This document shows, one piece after another, positions 33,258 through 41,912 of a stretch of DNA of 64,000 nt (within the stretch, counting starts at the first letter, position 1; every line of letters starts with the position of its first letter). The notes under the pieces are model-generated. The model was given only the letters and a program-made list of their open reading frames with translations. It searched no databases and was not told the DNA's origin. Location of the stretch: assembly GCF_029892105.1 (NCBI RefSeq), contig NZ_JARZAJ010000010.1, positions 1-64,000 on the forward strand, read 5' to 3'. The translations under genes were made by a program, and so were the position numbers. Source of the DNA: Kitasatospora sp. GP82. GTDB taxonomy: Bacteria > Actinomycetota > Actinomycetes > Streptomycetales > Streptomycetaceae.

Positions 33258-35129
33258 TCAGCGGGAAGCGGTGAGCAGGCGGCGGGCCAGGGTGCGGAGC
33301 TGCTCGTCGGGGTGGACTCGCGTGGCGGGCCAGGTGTCGCCGAGGAGGCGGAGTGGGGAGAAGGCGAAGGCGCGGAGGGTGGGGAGGAGACGGTCGGGGA
33401 TCCGGCCGGTGTCGGCGAGGGCCTGGAGGGCTCGGAGGCCGATGGGGGAAGCGGCGACCAGGTCGGCGAGGACCGGGACGGCGCGGGTGGAGGTGCCGGT
33501 GATCCAGTGGTGGGCCTCGGCGGCGGCCATTCTGCTCCAGTCCTGGGGGGAGGTCAGCAGCGGCTCGACGAGCGGGAGGAGCCCGACGGCACAGGGCCCC
33601 AGCGGTTGGAGGCGACTGAGGTGCCAGTGGGTCTGGCCCGAGGTCGTGAGCAGTGTCTCGAAGGCGGTGAGCGCCGGGGCGGCGTCGCCGGTCAGCTGGT
33701 AGTGGGCCACGGCGGCCGAGCTGCGGAGCGACGGGTCGTCGCTCCGCATGGCCGCGGTGAGGAGGGCGAGGATCTCCTGGTCCGGTATGCCGCAGCGGCC
33801 GAGCTGACGGGCCGCCACGACGGCCGCGCGGTTGGTCCGCAGGCAGTCGGCCAGTTCGGGCAGTGCCTGGCGGGCCGCGGCACCCATCGGTGCGAGGGCG
33901 TTGACGAGGGCGATCGCCGCGTTGTCGGTGGCCCCTTGGGCCAGTTCGCGGCGGATCGCCGGTATCAGCTGATCGGCCGCCTCGGGGAAGAACTCGGCGG
34001 CGGCGCCGAGCGCCTGGGCGGTGGGGCGGCTCAGCGCCAGCGGCAGGGCTCGCGAGTCCCGGCAGCGCAGCAGGGCGGCGAGCGCGGCGGCGGCCGTCCC
34101 CTCGTCCTGCGATCGGGCGTGGCGGTGGAGCGTGTCCCGGACGTCCGCGCCGGGGCTGGGCAGGTACCCGATCCAGCGGGTGACCTGACGGAGGCGGTAG
34201 TTGAGGCCGGTGGCGTCCTTCTGGTGCGGGAGGGCGGCGATCAGCAGCGCGACGATCTCCGGCTCGCGGTCGCGCCAGGTCGCGGCGATGTCGTCGACCA
34301 ACCAGGAGCCGCGCGAGCCGAGGTCGCCGTCCTCGATCCAGCGGGCGGCGACGGCGAGTGCGGTGTCCGGGTCCCTGGTGAGCAGTTGGCGCAGCCGTTC
34401 GTCCTGGGTGGTCCCGCCCTCCCAGGGGAATTCGTCGCTCGCCGCGCCCGGGTCGGCACCGGCCTCGGCAAGGATCGCCACCGGCTCGGCCGGGTACGGT
34501 GGTTCGCTCTGCTCCACGGCCAGCATGGCCGCCGCCAGCCGGACTTCGGGCAGCGGGCTGTCGAGCGCCTCGATCCGACGGCCCAGACGGGCAAGTACGT
34601 ACAGCGCGTCCGCCCGCACCACCGGGACGGGATCGTCGGCGTACAGCTGCTCGGCCCCGGACAGGACGGAGTTGCGCAGCTGCGCCGGGAGCAGCTCGGC
34701 CACGGCGCCGACTATTCGGAGCATGGCCCGGCGGATGGCGCGCTCGGGGTCGTCGAGGCACGGCAGCAGCTCCGGCAGGACCCGGCAGAGCTCGGAGCAG
34801 ACCGCGGCGACCGGACTGGTGGGCCAGTGCGGCGAGTCGATGTCCTCGGGGTCGTGGTCGGCGAGGGTGGCGAGCAGCATCAGCACCTCGTCCCGCTTGG
34901 CCGGGGCGTGCCGGGCGGCGTGGGCGAGGAACGGCACGGCGGGGGCCGAGGCCGGGTAGACCGTGCCCTGGTGGTGGATGTTTCCGTAGAGCTCGTCGAC
35001 GGCCTCGGCGACGGTGTCCTCGTCGGTCGAGTGGAGCGCCCTGATCAGCTCGGGGACGTCCGATGCCGAACCGTAGGCGTGGGTCAGGGTGTGCCACTGG
35101 ACCTCGTCCAGTTCAGCCGGGGATCTCAT
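33258..35129 (-). CDS. HEAT-repeat protein
   Basis: This 623-residue protein is almost entirely alpha-helical, with repeated helical pairs such as LLPCLDDPERAIRRAMLRIV, PVVRADALYVLARLGRRIEA and LRSSAAVAHYQLTGDAAPAL. This is the PBS-lyase/HEAT-type solenoid used for protein-protein contacts. It has no signal peptide or catalytic motif. The frame and codon bias are uniform, and a terminator separates it from the lectin gene. It appears monocistronic, 84 bp downstream-facing from nothing obvious on its strand. The biological role is unknown to me. Confidence 0.8.
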   Translation of the reverse strand: MRSPAELDEVQWHTLTHAYGSASDVPELIRALHSTDEDTVAEAVDELYGNIHHQGTVYPASAPAVPFLAHAARHAPAKRDEVLMLLATLADHDPEDIDSPHWPTSPVAAVCSELCRVLPELLPCLDDPERAIRRAMLRIVGAVAELLPAQLRNSVLSGAEQLYADDPVPVVRADALYVLARLGRRIEALDSPLPEVRLAAAMLAVEQSEPPYPAEPVAILAEAGADPGAASDEFPWEGGTTQDERLRQLLTRDPDTALAVAARWIEDGDLGSRGSWLVDDIAATWRDREPEIVALLIAALPHQKDATGLNYRLRQVTRWIGYLPSPGADVRDTLHRHARSQDEGTAAAALAALLRCRDSRALPLALSRPTAQALGAAAEFFPEAADQLIPAIRRELAQGATDNAAIALVNALAPMGAAARQALPELADCLRTNRAAVVAARQLGRCGIPDQEILALLTAAMRSDDPSLRSSAAVAHYQLTGDAAPALTAFETLLTTSGQTHWHLSRLQPLGPCAVGLLPLVEPLLTSPQDWSRMAAAEAHHWITGTSTRAVPVLADLVAASPIGLRALQALADTGRIPDRLLPTLRAFAFSPLRLLGDTWPATRVHPDEQLRTLARRLLTASR

Positions 35130-35213
35130 GGGTCTGCGCTCCTTGTTGCTCTGCTGCGCACGACCGTAGCGATCATCACTGACAACGCCGCAGGCGGCAG
35201 GCCCTGCAAGGGG

Positions 35214-35600
35214 TCAGGAGGTGCGGCCCAGGGTGGCGAGGTAGGCGCGCCAGCCGCCGAACTCGGTGATCTCCTTGTGGACGCCGCGCTCCAGTTCGCC
35301 TCGGGCGAGGACCATGGAGAGGCAGGGGGAACCGTCCGCGAGCTCGATGATGCCGAGTTCGAGTTCGCGCGGCTCGCCGGGGAGGATGACGTCGCGCAGG
35401 TGCTCCAGGGTGACGTCGTAGAGCTCGCCCTCGATGGCGGTGCCGACCTCGGGCGCGGGCAGCAGCCCGGGACACTCGTCGCGGATGGAGAAGAAACGGT
35501 AGCCGGGAGCGGTGGTGACGGGGCCGATCAGGGCGTCGGCGACCGAGTGGTGGAAGGGGCCGCCGACCATGGCCTGGCCGTTGAAGAAGATACGGGCCAT
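35214..35600 (-). CDS. Allophanate hydrolase C-domain/GGCT-like protein
   Basis: This 128-residue protein begins MARIFFNGQAMVGGPFHH, the FFNG motif of the gamma-glutamylcyclotransferase-like C-terminal domain of allophanate hydrolases. GELYDVTLEHLRDVILPGEP and ELELGIIELADGS are further family segments, and it ends EFGGWRAYLATLG. It would act in the cytosol on small gamma-glutamyl-like or urea-derived substrates. It lies downstream of malate synthase in the same direction. The neighbourhood of malate synthase and an IclR regulator recalls the purine/allantoin degradation region of streptomycetes, which fits an allophanate-related role. Confidence 0.7.
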   Translation of the reverse strand: MARIFFNGQAMVGGPFHHSVADALIGPVTTAPGYRFFSIRDECPGLLPAPEVGTAIEGELYDVTLEHLRDVILPGEPRELELGIIELADGSPCLSMVLARGELERGVHKEITEFGGWRAYLATLGRTS

Positions 35601-35642
35601 CAGAGGTCTCTCCTGACAGGGAATGCGCGGGGGACGAACGGT

Positions 35643-35681
35643 TGCGGCCGGGGCGAACCTCCCCAGGAGTCCCCGGCCGCA
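35643..35681. terminator. Terminator after malate synthase
   Basis: TGCGGCCGGGG (35643-35653) pairs perfectly with 35671-35681 around a 17-nt loop, between malate synthase and the GGCT-like gene. Confidence 0.7.
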
Positions 35682-35804
35682 GCCGTGCTGTTGTGTCCGT
35701 GACGTATCTGGCGGGCGGCGCGCCCTACGGAACGGAGCAATCGGTGCTGCGGATTCGCCGACCTGTAAGGAGGGCCGACCGGCGGCGGGTGGATAGATTG
35801 AGGC

Positions 35805-37457
35805 TCAGCCGAGCAGCTCGTACGCCGGAAGGGTGAGGAAGTCGACGAACTCCTCGGCCAGCGAGAGCTGTTCGAAGAGCTTGGCGGCCTCGGCCCAGCG
35901 CCCACCGGCGTAGGTGACGTCGCCGAGTTCGGTGCGCAGGGCGGTGAGTTCCTCGGCCACGAGCCGGTGGACCAGCTCGGCGGTGGCCTTCTCGCCCGTG
36001 TCGGCGAGGATGACACCGTTGTGGATCCACTGCCAGATCTGCGAGCGGGAGATCTCGGCGGTGGCGGCGTCCTCCATCATGTTGAAGATGCCGACCGCGC
36101 CGAGGCCGCGCAGCCACGCCTCGATGTAGCGGATACCGACCTGGACGGCGTTGTGCAGTCCGGCCCGGGTGCAACTGCCGCCGGCGCCCGCGATGTCGAG
36201 CAGCTGAGCCGCCGTCACACTCCCGGCAGGGCCCGGGTTCTCCTTCTGGTTGGGGCGCTCGCCCAGGACGGCGTCGAAGGAGGCGCGGGCGACGGGGACG
36301 AGGTCCGGGTGGGCGACCCAGGAGCCGTCGAAGCCGTTGCCGGCCTCGCGGTCCTTGTCGGCCTTGACCTTCTCCAGGGCGGCCGCGTTGACCTCCGGGT
36401 CCTTGCGGGAGGGGATGAAGGCGGCCATACCGCCGATGGCGTGGGCGCCGCGCCGGTGGCAGGTCTGCACCAGCAGCCGGGTGTAGGCGGCCATGAACGG
36501 CGAAGCCATGGTGACGCTGTTGCGGTCCGGCAGGATGTAGTGCGCGCCCGCGTCGCGGAAGTTCTTGACGATCGAGAAGAGGTAGTCCCAGCGGCCCGCG
36601 TTGAGACCGGCGGCGTGGTCGCGCAGCTCGTAGAGGATCTCCTCCATCTCGAAGGAGGCCGTGATGGTCTCGATCAGGACGGTGGCCCGGATGGTGCCGT
36701 AGGGGATGCCGAGTGCGGCCTGGGCGTGGGTGAAGACGTCGTTCCAGAGCCGGGCCTCAAGGTGGCTCTCGGTCTTCGGAAGGTAGAAGTACGGGCCCGA
36801 GTTGGGGTCCTCCGCACCCTTGGCGAGCAGTCGGGCGGCGTTGTGGAAGAAGTACAGACCGAAGTCGAGGAAGGCGCCGGCCACCGGGGTGCCGTCGACC
36901 AGCAGGTGGTTCTCGTTGAGGTGCCAGCCGCGCGGGCGGACCACGACGGTCGCGAGCTCGGCGGCGGGCCTGAGGGTGTAGGCCTTGCCCTGGGGGGAGG
37001 TGAAGTCGATCCGGCCCTCGAAGGCGTCGATCAGGTTGATCTGGCCGGTGACCGCGTTCTCCCAGGTCGGCGCGGTGGCGTCCTCGAAGTCGGCGAGCCA
37101 GATCTTCGCGCCGGAGTTGAGCGCGTTGACGACCATCTTGCGGTCGGTCGGGCCGGTGATCTCGACCCGGCGGTCCTGCAACGCGCGCGGGGCCTCGGCG
37201 ACCTTCCAGTCCCCCTCGCGGATCGCGGCGGTCTCGGGGAGGAAGTCCAGGGTGCCGGCCCTGGCGATCTCGGCGCGGCGGGTTTTCCGTCGGGTCAGGA
37301 GTTCCTGGCGGCGGCCTTCGAATGCGCGGTGGAGCCCGACCACGAAGGCGACCGCCTCCGGGGTGAGCACCTCCTCTGCGCGGGGGACGCGCGGACCGGC
37401 GACAGTGACGACCGGAGCGGCGGGGGAAGCGCCGACGGGTCCCTGTTCTGCAGCCAT
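35805..37457 (-). CDS. aceB: Malate synthase A
   Basis: This 550-residue cytosolic enzyme condenses glyoxylate with acetyl-CoA to malate. Family features include ADFEDATAPTWENAVTGQ, RPRGWHLNENHLLVDGTPV, YFYLPKTESHLEARLWNDVF, the signature RDHAAGLNAGRWDYLFS with catalytic Arg and Asp, and GSWVAHPDLVPVA near the C-terminus. Length matches isoform A. It is divergent from an IclR-type regulator (37646-38440), which probably controls it. In streptomycetes aceB is associated with allantoin/glyoxylate metabolism as well as acetate growth, and the downstream allophanate-like gene supports that setting. Confidence 0.95.
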   Translation of the reverse strand: MAAEQGPVGASPAAPVVTVAGPRVPRAEEVLTPEAVAFVVGLHRAFEGRRQELLTRRKTRRAEIARAGTLDFLPETAAIREGDWKVAEAPRALQDRRVEITGPTDRKMVVNALNSGAKIWLADFEDATAPTWENAVTGQINLIDAFEGRIDFTSPQGKAYTLRPAAELATVVVRPRGWHLNENHLLVDGTPVAGAFLDFGLYFFHNAARLLAKGAEDPNSGPYFYLPKTESHLEARLWNDVFTHAQAALGIPYGTIRATVLIETITASFEMEEILYELRDHAAGLNAGRWDYLFSIVKNFRDAGAHYILPDRNSVTMASPFMAAYTRLLVQTCHRRGAHAIGGMAAFIPSRKDPEVNAAALEKVKADKDREAGNGFDGSWVAHPDLVPVARASFDAVLGERPNQKENPGPAGSVTAAQLLDIAGAGGSCTRAGLHNAVQVGIRYIEAWLRGLGAVGIFNMMEDAATAEISRSQIWQWIHNGVILADTGEKATAELVHRLVAEELTALRTELGDVTYAGGRWAEAAKLFEQLSLAEEFVDFLTLPAYELLG

Positions 37458-37521
37458 GGGCAGGACACTCCTTGGACGGTTGAGCCAGCGAAGGGAGTTC
37501 CGGTGGGAACTTCCTTGATCT

Positions 37522-37543
37522 GAACCCGCGTACTGGCGGGTTC
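37522..37543. promoter_or_regulatory. Palindrome between aceB and IclR genes
   Basis: GAACCCGC (37522-37529) is the reverse complement of GCGGGTTC (37536-37543), with a 6-nt spacer. Next to it lies the looser TTTCCGCGATACAGAATTTC (about 37566-37586), the type of AT-flanked imperfect palindrome bound by IclR proteins. Either could be the shared operator. Confidence 0.5.
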
Positions 37544-37645
37544 TGTTCTGTAAGGTGGAGAGTAGTTTCCGCGATACAGAATTTCAACGGTTTGTTGAGA
37601 GATCGCTGGGACTCTACTCCTCCTCCGACAGCGAAGGGAACGCCG

Positions 37646-38440
37646 GTGGCCAGCACCCCGTCCACAGCGCCCACAGGGACCGACCGCGCGGCCGGCGGCG
37701 TACAGTCCGTCGAACGCGCCTTCCAGCTGCTGGAGGCCCTGGCCGACTCCGGCGGCATCGCCACCCTCAGTGAGCTGTCCACCACCTCCGGTCTGCCGAT
37801 GCCGACCATCCACCGTCTGATCCGTACCCTCGTCCAGCAGGGTTATGTGAGGCAGGACACCGCCCGCCGCTACACCCTCGGCCCCCGCCTCATCCGGCTC
37901 GGCGAGACCGCCGGGCGCCTGCTGGGCAGCTGGGCACGCCCCTACCTGGCCGAGCTGATGGAGGCCACCGGCGAGACCGCCAACCTGGCCGTCCTGGAGG
38001 GCGGCGAGGTCGTCTACGTCGGCCAGGTCCAGTCGCGGCGCTCGATGCGGATGTTCACCGAGGTCGGACGGCGGGTCCAGCCGCACTGCACCGGTGTGGG
38101 CAAGGCCCTGCTGGCACAGCTGCCCGAGGACGAGGCCCGCGCCGTGCTCGGCACCCAGCCGCTGCAGTCGCACACCGCGTTCACCGTGACGGACCCGGCG
38201 CAGCTCTTCGAGCAGCTCGCCGTGGCCCGCGAGCGCGGCTACGTGGTGGACGACCAGGAGCAGGAGATCGGGGTTCGCTGTATCGCGGTGGCGGTGCCCG
38301 GCGCGCCGACGCCGACCGCCCTCTCGGTCTCCGGCCCCGAGGCGCGGATCCGAGCGCTGGAGGCACAGGCGGGCGACACCTCGCTCGTCCCGGTGATGAG
38401 CCAGATCGCGACTCGACTCGGTCAGGTTCTTGCCCCCTGA
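37646..38440 (+). CDS. IclR-family transcriptional regulator
   Basis: This 264-residue protein starts at GTG 37646 after GAAGGGA; an earlier ATG would add 18 residues. The winged helix covers about residues 15-80 (QSVERAFQLLEALAD, ATLSELSTTSGLPMPTIHRL). The GAF-like effector domain follows, with NLAVLEGGEVVYVGQV, the family motif VGRRVQPHCTGVGKALLAQL and VRCIAVAVPGA. It is closest in style to AllR/glyoxylate-responsive regulators and is divergent from malate synthase, suggesting glyoxylate or allantoate as effector. The ligand is inferred. Confidence 0.9.
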   Translation: MASTPSTAPTGTDRAAGGVQSVERAFQLLEALADSGGIATLSELSTTSGLPMPTIHRLIRTLVQQGYVRQDTARRYTLGPRLIRLGETAGRLLGSWARPYLAELMEATGETANLAVLEGGEVVYVGQVQSRRSMRMFTEVGRRVQPHCTGVGKALLAQLPEDEARAVLGTQPLQSHTAFTVTDPAQLFEQLAVARERGYVVDDQEQEIGVRCIAVAVPGAPTPTALSVSGPEARIRALEAQAGDTSLVPVMSQIATRLGQVLAP

Positions 38441-38468
38441 GCAACCCCTGCGGGGGCTCGGACAGCCT

Positions 38469-38500
38469 CGGGGGCGCGGGGCTCCGAAGGCCCGCCCCCG
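38469..38500. terminator. Convergent terminator after IclR gene
   Basis: CGGGGGCG (38469-38476) pairs with CGCCCCCG (38493-38500). It lies between the IclR gene and the converging gene that ends at 38505. Confidence 0.6.
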
Positions 38501-38504
38501 GGCG

Positions 38505-38816
38505 CTAGTCCAGGATCGGTGTGCCGACCTGCGTGACCGTGACCTGGAACACCGTCAGCTCGGGCTCGGCGCCCACGTAGGCGAAGAGCCGGGGTGCGGC
38601 GGCGAGCTTCGGGTTCGCCCGGACCGCCTCCAGGGACTCCCGGTCCCGCCACAGGGACTGCACCCGCCAGCGCCCGCCGGGGCCGCGCAGCAGCTCGGTC
38701 CTGATCAGCCCTTCCGGGAGCGGACCTGCGACCAACTCCCGGTAGGAGTCCACCAAATCGGCTTCCCGCTCGGCCGCCACCACGGCGCTGACCTCGCTCA
38801 ACACCCGTCCGGACAT
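38505..38816 (-). CDS. ABM-domain-like small protein
   Basis: This 103-residue protein starts at ATG 38816 with GGAGG eight bases upstream. A GTG three codons earlier overlaps that site and is less likely. The layout of helix (EVSAVVAAEREADLVDSYRE), strand (LIRTELLRGPGGRWRVQSLW) and helix (DRESLEAVRANPKLAAAPRL) resembles antibiotic-biosynthesis-monooxygenase dimeric ferredoxin-like folds. No catalytic residues are diagnostic. A stress or quinol-oxygenase function would be a guess. Confidence 0.65.
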   Translation of the reverse strand: MSGRVLSEVSAVVAAEREADLVDSYRELVAGPLPEGLIRTELLRGPGGRWRVQSLWRDRESLEAVRANPKLAAAPRLFAYVGAEPELTVFQVTVTQVGTPILD

Positions 38817-38913
38817 CGCGATCACCTCCGCAGATCCAGGCTACGCCGCAGGCCCGGTGCCCTGCTCGGGCAAGCGGTGGGTCGCCAGGCCGGGCTGGGC
38901 CGGGCCCGACCGG

Positions 38914-39333
38914 TCAGCGGTAGACCCGTACGCAGTCCGCGGCGAAGGTGATCGGCGCGGTGCCCGAGGGCGCCGGGTGGTAGAGGCCGGCGGATATCGA
39001 GAGGTTGAGGACCAGGTACGCGGACCAGCCGGCACCGACACCGGCGTGGTCCTCGTAGACCTTGACCCCGTTGACGTGGTTGTCGTAGCGGTAGGCGGTG
39101 GTCCTGCCGCCGGCCCACTTGGAGCCCCAGGCGATACCGTCGGTGAACTCGTCCGACCAGGTCAATGACAGGCCGGGGATCGGTGGAGCGGCCGTCGCCG
39201 AGACCGTCCCCGGCCTGTCCCGGGTGGTGGCGGCAACGCCGTGGGCCTGTGAAGACGATACCGCCGCCGGGCCTGCGGCTCTCGTCGAGATCCCGGGGCC
39301 GGCCTTGCGGGCACCCACGGGGTGGTTCACCAC
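38914..39333 (-). pseudogene. GH16-like secreted glucanase with internal deletion
   Basis: The frame keeps a worn signal-like N-terminus (NHPVGARKAGPG...), the GH16 entry motif LTWSDEF with the following WGSKWAGGRTTAYRYDNHVN, and then passes directly into the C-terminal strands WSAYLVLNLSISAGLYHPAP and APITFAADCVRVYR. The central jellyroll with the ExDxE catalytic motif is missing, so about half the enzyme has been lost in frame. The junction lies in an NGV segment that occurs in both halves of such proteins, suggesting recombination between short repeats. The product cannot be catalytic. The start is uncertain (GTG 39333 or 39330). Confidence 0.7.
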
Positions 39334-39464
39334 AGAGTGTCCGGGACGGGTGGCGATACGGCACAAGGCAGGCAGGTTTTGCGTCAGTAACCTGCAGGTG
39401 AAGTCTTTGTCATGACCTCGGTCAGCCCTTCCGAACTGCACTGACGTGGCGTCACACTGCTGCC

Positions 39465-39857
39465 ATGACAAACACTCTACGCGCGTGGAAGACCCGCGCC
39501 GCTTCCGTCGCCACCGTCGCTCTGCTGACCCTGGCCCCCACCGTTGTCGCCACCGAGGCCCACGCCGACGTCAGCGGCAGCGTCTGTCTTACCGCTCTGC
39601 CGAGCCAGGCGGACGACACCCTCGCCCTGATCGACAGTGACGGGCCGTTCCCGTACTCGCAGGACGGCGTCGTCTTCACGAACCGCGAGGGCGTGCTGCC
39701 CTCGGAGGACTACGGCTACTACCACGAGTACACCGTGATAACTCCCGGCGCCCGCACCAGAGGCACCCGGCGGATCATCACCGGCCAGGCGGACCACGAG
39801 GATTACTACACCTCCGACCACTACGCGACGTTCCGCCTGATCGACTTCGGCTGCTGA
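39465..39857 (+). CDS. Secreted guanyl-specific ribonuclease (RNase Sa type)
   Basis: This 130-residue precursor has a signal peptide at residues 1-34 (ASVATVALLTLAPTVVATEA then HA). The mature 96-residue enzyme begins DVSGSVCLTALP. It is nearly colinear with RNase Sa of Streptomyces aureofaciens: GYYHEYTVITPGARTRGTRR carries the catalytic Glu and Arg residues, SDHYATFRLID carries the catalytic His, and Cys near each end forms the single disulfide. It cleaves single-stranded RNA after guanosine outside the cell. No barstar-like inhibitor gene is adjacent. The ORF looks intact. Confidence 0.95.
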   Translation: MTNTLRAWKTRAASVATVALLTLAPTVVATEAHADVSGSVCLTALPSQADDTLALIDSDGPFPYSQDGVVFTNREGVLPSEDYGYYHEYTVITPGARTRGTRRIITGQADHEDYYTSDHYATFRLIDFGC

Positions 39858-39996
39858 CCGGGCCCACCCGAGCAACCGGCACGGCGATCCGCTTCGAAAC
39901 CCAACGGCGAATCAGGGGCGGCGTCGGATAGGTTGGTGGGTGCGGCCGAACCGCGGTCGCACCCACCAGCCGAGTTGCCAGAGGAACACCCACACG

Positions 39997-40326
39997 ATGA
40001 CCGCGCCCCTGCCAGGCTTCGCCGGACACACCTACCTGTTCCAGGTCGACAACGGCGCCGCCTTCCGCAACGCCTACTCGGCCGACGGGACGCGGCTGCG
40101 CTGGGAGGGCCTCGGCGAGTCGGCCGGGCAGTGGGAGGACGTGGCCCTGCACGTCGCCGAGGTCGGCCCGCAGCTGTACTTCGTCAGCTGGACGGAGGCG
40201 AGCGGGCTCACCGTCAGCCATGTGATGGACCTCGGCAAGCTGACGGTCCGCGCCTTCTGGACGTACGAGGGCGAGGGCGGCCGGGTCGGCGAGCTGCACA
40301 CCGGCACGCTGGAGCAGATCTCCTGA
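39997..40326 (+). CDS. MoaF-related protein
   Basis: This 109-residue protein starts at ATG 39997 with GAGGAA upstream. It has the lipocalin-like beta pattern of the MoaF family: GHTYLFQVDNGAAFRNAYSA, GTRLRWEG, PQLYFVSWTEASGLTVSHVM, then a C-terminal strand pair. MoaF-like proteins often accompany small-molecule metabolism genes, with unclear ligands. The gene stands alone between RNase Sa and a convergent esterase. The specific substrate is unknown. Confidence 0.7.
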   Translation: MTAPLPGFAGHTYLFQVDNGAAFRNAYSADGTRLRWEGLGESAGQWEDVALHVAEVGPQLYFVSWTEASGLTVSHVMDLGKLTVRAFWTYEGEGGRVGELHTGTLEQIS

Positions 40327-40416
40327 CCGTTCCGCGGACGGTGTCCGGGCACTGCCGAAGGCGTACCTCGGTCGGCCGGACGGTCGGCCGGACAGCCGGA
40401 CCTGGCCCGGGGCCCG

Positions 40417-41571
40417 TTACGCGGTCGGCGCCACCAGGTGCTGGGAGAGGAACTCCAGTGCCGGGGACAGCAGTCGGCCCCAGGTCTTGAAGTTGTGGCC
40501 GCCGCTCGGCAGCGTGGCGGTCGCCACCGTCATCGGGGCCTGGACGGCGGCCACGAAGGCGGCGGTCTGCTGCTTGTAGCTGCCGTCGCCCTCCTCGGTG
40601 CCGGCCACCATCACCGAGACCGCCGGCTTGGGCAGGTTCTTCAGCCGCCACACCAGGTCGGCCTCGTTGCGGCGCTGCTGGCTGCCCTTGAACAGGTCGC
40701 CGGTGGTGGCGTCCTCGGCCGCCTTGTAGTAGCCGGAGAGCGAGACCCCGGTCAGGAAGGCCCCGGGGTTGCGCATCGTCAGCTTGAGCGCGCAGTAACC
40801 GCCGGTGGAGTCGCCCACCACGCCCCAGGCGTGCGGATCGGCGATCACCCGGTAGCTGGTCCCGATCACCTTGGGCACGTCCTTGGCGAAGTACGTCTCG
40901 GACTGCGGGCCGCCCGGGATGTCCTCGCACTCGGTGTCGGTCGGCATCGCCGGGGAGGGGCGCATCAGGACCAGGACGGTCGGCTGCATCTTCCCGGACT
41001 GCATCAGGGCCAGCGCGGCGCCCGGGTAGTTGAGCCGGGTGATCAGGTTCTTGGCGTCCCCGGGGAAGCCGGTCATCACGATCGCGGCGGGGAACCTGCT
41101 GTGCGCGTGCTCGGGGTCGAAGTACTGCGGGGGCAGGTAGACGTAGCCGTCGGTGCTCAGCCCGCTGGCCGGTCCCGGGATGCGCACCGCGTCGATCTGG
41201 CCGACCTGCTTGGGGTCGCGACTGACGGCACCGCCGCCCTGGACTGCCTCCTTGCCGAGCAACTGCACACCGGACGCCTGGGACTTGTGCCCGTCACCGC
41301 CCGCTTCGGCCTTGTTCTGGACGATCACCGGACCCTGGTTGCCGGTGCCCAGCAGATCGCTCCAACTGCTGTAGAAGGCGAAGTAGTTGTTGGCCACCAG
41401 GGCCAGTGCGCAGAGCACCGTCAGCTGGGTGACCAGCAGTGCACCGATCCGGCCGAGCACCGACTGCCAGCTCGTCCTGGCCAGCCTCGGCCACAGCCAC
41501 ACCGTCGCGGTCATCGCCAGCACCGCGACCAGTATCGCCAGCGCCAGCACCTTGTGGCTCGTCAGCCCCAT
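40417..41571 (-). CDS. Membrane-anchored alpha/beta-hydrolase (putative esterase)
   Basis: The protein has about 384 residues from MGLTSHKVLALAILVAVLAM. Two or three N-terminal membrane segments (about residues 8-28 and 40-62) precede an extracytoplasmic esterase-D/mycolyltransferase-like domain. The nucleophile elbow is VVGDSTGGYCALK, the catalytic His lies in SGGHNFKTW, and the Asp/Glu is probably in the GTEEGDGSY region. Similar Streptomyces proteins are annotated as putative esterases of the antigen-85 fold. The substrate is unknown. Convergent with the MoaF-like gene. Confidence 0.85.
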   Translation of the reverse strand: MGLTSHKVLALAILVAVLAMTATVWLWPRLARTSWQSVLGRIGALLVTQLTVLCALALVANNYFAFYSSWSDLLGTGNQGPVIVQNKAEAGGDGHKSQASGVQLLGKEAVQGGGAVSRDPKQVGQIDAVRIPGPASGLSTDGYVYLPPQYFDPEHAHSRFPAAIVMTGFPGDAKNLITRLNYPGAALALMQSGKMQPTVLVLMRPSPAMPTDTECEDIPGGPQSETYFAKDVPKVIGTSYRVIADPHAWGVVGDSTGGYCALKLTMRNPGAFLTGVSLSGYYKAAEDATTGDLFKGSQQRRNEADLVWRLKNLPKPAVSVMVAGTEEGDGSYKQQTAAFVAAVQAPMTVATATLPSGGHNFKTWGRLLSPALEFLSQHLVAPTA

Positions 41572-41912
41572 CGCCTGCTTGCTCCCGTACGCTCCGCCGG
41601 GCCCGCAGACCCGGAACTCCGACCCGGCGGGAGGCACTGCGGCGGCTCCCGGACGAACCTACGCCGAGAGGGGGACGCTCGGTTGCGGTCAGGTCGCTGG
41701 GGACGCCCAGGAAACTCCCGGCAATTCCCCGCCGGGGCTCAAGTATGCACTCCGTCTCCACGCCGGATCACGGGGGTCGCCGCACGGGCCCACGGGCCGG
41801 TCCGGACGATCTTGGGCACGACGCCGGCCATGCACTCTTCAGGGGTGCGGGGCCCGGGACGGTGCATACGCACCGTCTGCGGAAGGATCGGCCGGACAGG
41901 CCCTGGGCGCGG
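41572..41912. other. Intergenic region
   Basis: These 341 bp lie between the esterase start and the SDR stop. Apart from the hairpin at 41858-41877 and presumed esterase promoter sequences, I see no gene or repeat. Confidence 0.5.
41858..41877. terminator. Hairpin downstream of SDR gene
   Basis: GACGGTGC (41858-41865) pairs with GCACCGTC (41870-41877) across an ATAC tetraloop, 35 bp after the SDR stop codon. Confidence 0.65.

Noticed and set aside
33210..35702. An 830-codon plus-strand open frame opposite the HEAT-repeat gene
   Set aside because: It is a GC-driven antisense frame with Gly/Glu/Val-rich repetitive composition and no domain, while the minus-strand gene has clear helical repeats.
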